Assembly: GCA_002506605.1 (NCBI GenBank)
Contig: DAXX01000064.1
Span: 1,867-17,847, forward strand
Length of the DNA stretch: 15,981 nt
Reading direction: 5' to 3'
Source of the DNA: Thaumarchaeota archaeon UBA160
GTDB taxonomy: Archaea; Thermoproteota; Nitrososphaeria; Conexivisphaerales; UBA164
Of this stretch, positions 13,978 to 15,981 are shown in pieces (the stretch's first letter is position 1; each line of letters begins with the position of its first letter). The notes beneath the pieces are model-generated. The model ran no database searches and was not told the DNA's origin. It saw only the letters and a list, made by a program, of their open reading frames with translations. The position numbers and the translations under genes were made by a program.

Positions 13978-14000
13978 TTAAATAATTAAGTTTTTAATAC
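13978..14000. promoter_or_regulatory. Compact divergent promoter region
   Basis: The 47-nt gap between the nitroreductase ATG (13963, minus) and the dehydrogenase TTG (14011, plus) contains TTAAATAATTAA (13978-13989) followed by a T/A-rich word (13991-13999). The first word lies about 27 nt before the TTG on the plus strand and 20-24 nt before the minus-strand ATGs. One or two TATA boxes must serve both genes. Confidence 0.4.
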
Positions 14001-14010
14001 TTAAGTAAAA

Positions 14011-14886
14011 TTGAAGCTGGGATTTATTGGACTAGGTAAAATGGGACAAGCTTTATCTCTAAGAGCTATTCAATCAGGTTATACCGTTTATGGTTATAAT
14101 AGGACAAAATCTAAGGTAGATTCAATAAGGGATAGGGTTGAAATTCTGCCATCTATAAGCGATGTTGTAGAAAAAAGTGATGTGATACTTGTTAGCGTAA
14201 CTGATGATGAAGCTGATGAAGATGTCATACTTGGAAATCATGGTATTTCAGATTATATAAGACCTAACAAGATGATAATAGATTTTAGCACAATTTCGCC
14301 AATAATGTCTAAATACATAAACGAAAAGTTAAAAAGAAAAAATGCGTACAGACTTGAAGTACCATTAATAGGAGGCCCAGATAAGGCATTAAGGGGGGAG
14401 CTTATAGCCCTTATCGGAGGAGATAGATCGAAGTATGAAGAAATGGCTGATTTGATTAAAACGTTTGCAACTAGAACTATATACGCTGGAAACATAGGAG
14501 ACGCCTTATCACTAAAGCTTGCTTTTAACCTTCTTGTAGCTGGTTACGCGGAGCTTTTAGCTGAAGGACTGACTTTAGTTGAAAAAATGAAGGTAGATCC
14601 TAGGCTGTTTATATATCTTATAAATGCCAGTGGATATAAAACTGAATTTAGCGAAATAAAAGGACAAAAGATGCTTGTAAACAATTATGAACCTACATTT
14701 TACTTAAAACATATGAAAAAAGACTTAGGACTTATTTCGAAAGTTGTGGATAAATACAGCGTTTATCTTCCAGTTCATTCGACACTTTGGAGTACTTACA
14801 CAGCTGCAACAGAATACGGTCTAGCAGAAGAAGACTTTAGCGCTATTTTAGAGTATTTGCTAAAAATTAATAAATTAAAAGAATAA
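14011..14886 (+). CDS. Beta-hydroxyacid dehydrogenase (3-hydroxyisobutyrate dehydrogenase family)
   Basis: The 291-residue protein is an NAD(P)-dependent oxidoreductase of the 3-hydroxyisobutyrate/6-phosphogluconate dehydrogenase family. The Rossmann loop GFIGLGKMG is at 4-12. NRTKSK at 30-35 follows strand 2; an Arg/Thr there suits NADP. The family substrate motif reads DFSTISP (91-97), then VPLIGGPDKALRGELIALIGG (117-137). The catalytic K-x-x-x-N is K169 to N173 in LKLAFNLL. Length is normal. The substrate could be 3-hydroxyisobutyrate, glyoxylate, succinic semialdehyde or another small acid, and cannot be chosen from sequence. The start is TTG at 14011; the first strand begins at residue 2, so little upstream sequence is missing. 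The tRNA-Cys gene begins 11 nt after the stop. Confidence 0.9.
   Translation: MKLGFIGLGKMGQALSLRAIQSGYTVYGYNRTKSKVDSIRDRVEILPSISDVVEKSDVILVSVTDDEADEDVILGNHGISDYIRPNKMIIDFSTISPIMSKYINEKLKRKNAYRLEVPLIGGPDKALRGELIALIGGDRSKYEEMADLIKTFATRTIYAGNIGDALSLKLAFNLLVAGYAELLAEGLTLVEKMKVDPRLFIYLINASGYKTEFSEIKGQKMLVNNYEPTFYLKHMKKDLGLISKVVDKYSVYLPVHSTLWSTYTAATEYGLAEEDFSAILEYLLKINKLKE
14868..14880 (+). promoter_or_regulatory. Putative tRNA-Cys promoter inside the dehydrogenase 3' end
   Basis: AATAAATTAAAA-type sequence lies 20-30 nt before the tRNA 5' end. If this is its TATA box, the promoter lies within the codons for the last residues (KINKLK) of the upstream dehydrogenase. Spacing is the only evidence. 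Confidence 0.3.
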
Positions 14887-14897
14887 AATAAAAGTAA

Positions 14898-14969
14898 GCC
14901 GGGGTGCCGGAACGGCCACGGGTGCGGCTGCAGACCGCATTTATGTGGGTTCAAATCCCACCCCCGGCT
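14898..14969 (+). tRNA. tRNA-Cys (anticodon GCA)
   Basis: A complete 72-nt cloverleaf can be folded. The acceptor GCCGGGG pairs with CCCCGGC (14962-14968). A short D arm has CCG/CGG with GG in the loop. The anticodon stem TGCGG/CCGCA closes the loop CTGCAGA with anticodon GCA. The variable loop is 5 nt, and the T arm is GTGGG-TTCAAAT-CCCAC. Discriminator base U73 (14969) is the usual cysteine identity base. There is no intron and no encoded CCA, so CCA must be added after transcription, for which the cca gene in this window is available. No T-rich terminator follows closely. The gene marks the boundary between the intact gene region and the decayed region to the right. Confidence 0.97.
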
Positions 14970-15018
14970 GTTTGAATATTACATAAAATAAAAAATTAAT
15001 TACCAATGAACTTACCGC
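14970..15018. other. Short gap between tRNA-Cys and the decayed region
   Basis: This A/T-rich spacer follows the tRNA 3' end. I found no direct repeat of the tRNA 3' half here, nor in the remaining kilobase to the right, that would mark an attachment site. Confidence 0.5.
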
Positions 15019-15484
15019 TTAAAGAGCCTGATTTAAAAGCTCTTCCACTTTTGCTATTTTATCTTGCAGATTTTTTATTTGCTCCTCTAAAGTTTTGAGC
15101 CGTTGTGTTTACTTACAACCAGGTATGTTTATATTAAATATTGTGTTCTTTAGTTTTTCATAACTCTGCATAATTATTTGCCCAGCTTTGGTTTCTCCTT
15201 TTAAATGCTTTCTAGCCATAGCTTCTATTACTCCTATTTCGCCAGCTATTTGGCTTGTCGTCATTCCAGCTTTATCTCTAGCGAAGGCGGCTGCAACATA
15301 AAGGGAATCAACCCGCGTAAGCCTTTAACGAGAATTTCCGATCGCATCAATTGATTTTTTTGAGAATAATGAAACAGTTAAAAGAGCGCTTTCAAGTTTT
15401 CTAATTTCTTCTTTCCTTGCAAATTTTAAAGGAATAGATTCAATATGTATACTTTTTAATTTATTTAAATTTATTTTTAAACAT
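15019..15484 (-). pseudogene. Decayed helix-turn-helix/coiled-coil protein gene with two in-frame TAA codons
   Basis: Read on the minus strand, one frame from 15480 to 15019 gives about 154 codons of convincing protein. It has IHIESIPLKFARKEEIRKLESALL, then DSLYVAAAFARDKAGMTTSQ, then IAGEIGVIEAMARKHLKGE, a helix-turn-helix. An amphipathic C-terminal helix follows (LKTLEEQIKNLQDKIAKVEELL), a likely coiled coil. This resembles small regulator-like proteins of Thermoprotei. TAA at 15325-15327 and TAA at 15109-15111 interrupt the frame; each is one substitution from CAA, AAA or GAA. No in-frame start codon exists: an ATG at 15482-15484 opens another frame that stops after 7 codons, so a frameshift near the N-terminus is likely. 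This is a recent pseudogene or a stretch of sequencing error. Confidence 0.75.
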
Positions 15485-15529
15485 TATTTTTATCTTCAGT
15501 AAATTCGCAAGTATAACATTTGATAACAG

Positions 15530-15981
15530 TCAGAAGCTCAAAAAACAGGCATCCATAACCCAAATCAGTGATGATTTAATTGCCGTTAAGGCCTTTATTT
15601 TTTGATAATATTTTTGTTCTTTAGCTTTTTTATTTAAAAGCCAGCTAATCTTTATTTGTGTCCTAATCATTTTTCTTGGCTTTATAAGCTCCTTTATAGT
15701 GTTCCTGAAAAGCGAATGTTTTCTAAAAAGCCTAACGTAGCTCTGTTAAAAACGCTTATTTTATTTAAATTAAAAGATTTGAGCATTTTTAGACAGCGTC
15801 CGGATAAATCGCATCCATGTCCTTAATAGGCTTTAATTCTCATTCAGCATGAGCTTTTTGATTAACATATAAAAAAGCTTGCCAAATTCCTGTTTGCCTT
15901 CATACGTTTACGTTTTTAAACGCGCAGGCTGTAAAGCTTTATTAATCTCTTTAAAGAGTAAAATGTTATACATAAGAATTT
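15530..15981 (-). pseudogene. Decayed unidentified gene, broken by stops and frameshifts, running off the right edge
   Basis: The minus strand holds protein-like pieces in three frames, in consistent order. First comes RQTGIWQAFLYVNQKAHAE, a TGA stop, ELKPIKDMDAIYPDAV and a TAA stop. In a second frame, KMLKSFNLNKISVFN follows. In a third frame there is an open run of about 70 codons, from QSYVRLFRKHSLFR through KELIKPRKMIRTQ and KISWLLNKKAKEQKYYQKI to VMDACFLSF, then TGA at 15530-15532. The pieces join smoothly, which suggests one gene with at least two frameshifts and two internal stops. I do not recognise the family. It lies in the same direction as, and just upstream of, the decayed helix-turn-helix gene. 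Its 5' part is outside the window. Confidence 0.55.

Noticed and set aside
15302..15320. Possible attachment-site repeat of the tRNA 3' end (the AATCAACCCGCG stretch)
   Set aside because: It shares too few bases with the tRNA T arm and acceptor (GGGTTCAAATCCCACCC) to be a repeat.
15561..15580. C-box-like GTGATGA on the plus strand, possibly a C/D box guide RNA
   Set aside because: No D box (CTGA) or inner C'/D' pair at suitable spacing was found, and the minus strand is better explained as decayed coding sequence.
1..15981. CRISPR arrays, insertion sequences and rRNA genes
   Set aside because: No regularly spaced repeats, no intact transposase motifs or terminal inverted repeats, and no rRNA-like GC-rich conserved stretches were seen.

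Overview
The window looks like chromosomal DNA of a low-GC crenarchaeon (Thermoprotei). The evidence is an archaeal-type PEP carboxylase, a class I archaeal CCA-adding enzyme, ribosomal protein S30e, an MBF1-HflX pair, a UPF0200 P-loop protein, a THUMP methyltransferase, and a tRNA-Cys with no encoded CCA. Genes are tightly packed. First genes of transcription units mostly have an A/T-rich TATA-like box 20-30 nt before the start codon and almost no leader. Several of these starts are GTG or TTG. Downstream genes of operons instead have Shine-Dalgarno-like GGTGA, GGTGG or GAGG. No species can be named from this sequence alone.

Layout. Positions 1-188 are a gene-free A/T-rich leader. Positions 189-2488 (+) hold a ubiquitin-like beta-grasp protein, a short Cgi121-like (KEOPS) protein, an E1-like adenylating enzyme and an endonuclease III-type DNA glycosylase, with overlapping or near-abutting genes. 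Positions 2507-5834 (-) hold the CCA-adding enzyme, a DUF309 protein with an extra N-terminal domain, and a divergent aspartate kinase-like protein. Positions 6032-7014 (+) are two overlapping genes for small winged-helix proteins of matching architecture. Positions 7011-8464 (-) are MBF1 and HflX, translationally coupled. Positions 8592-8765 (+) encode S30e. Positions 8771-10530 (-) are a four-CBS protein with a C-terminal domain resembling ribosome-hibernation factors, and a UPF0200 kinase-like protein. Then follow a THUMP RNA methyltransferase (+), PEP carboxylase (-), a nitroreductase-family protein (-), a beta-hydroxyacid dehydrogenase (+) and tRNA-Cys(GCA) (+).

The last kilobase (14970-15981) contains no intact gene. 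It holds the readable remains of two minus-strand genes: a helix-turn-helix/coiled-coil protein with two in-frame TAA codons and a lost start, and an unidentified protein broken by stops and frameshifts. These are either real pseudogenes beside a tRNA gene or errors near a contig end.

Themes. Many genes concern RNA and the ribosome: CCA addition, KEOPS-like, S30e, HflX, MBF1, the possible hibernation-type CBS protein, the THUMP methyltransferase and tRNA-Cys. The most promising items for follow-up are the ubiquitin-like/Cgi121/E1 cluster, the CBS-hibernation-like fusion beside S30e, the winged-helix pair, the aspartokinase with altered catalytic motifs, and an Asn in place of a catalytic Asp in the CCA enzyme. 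No CRISPR array, insertion sequence or rRNA was seen.
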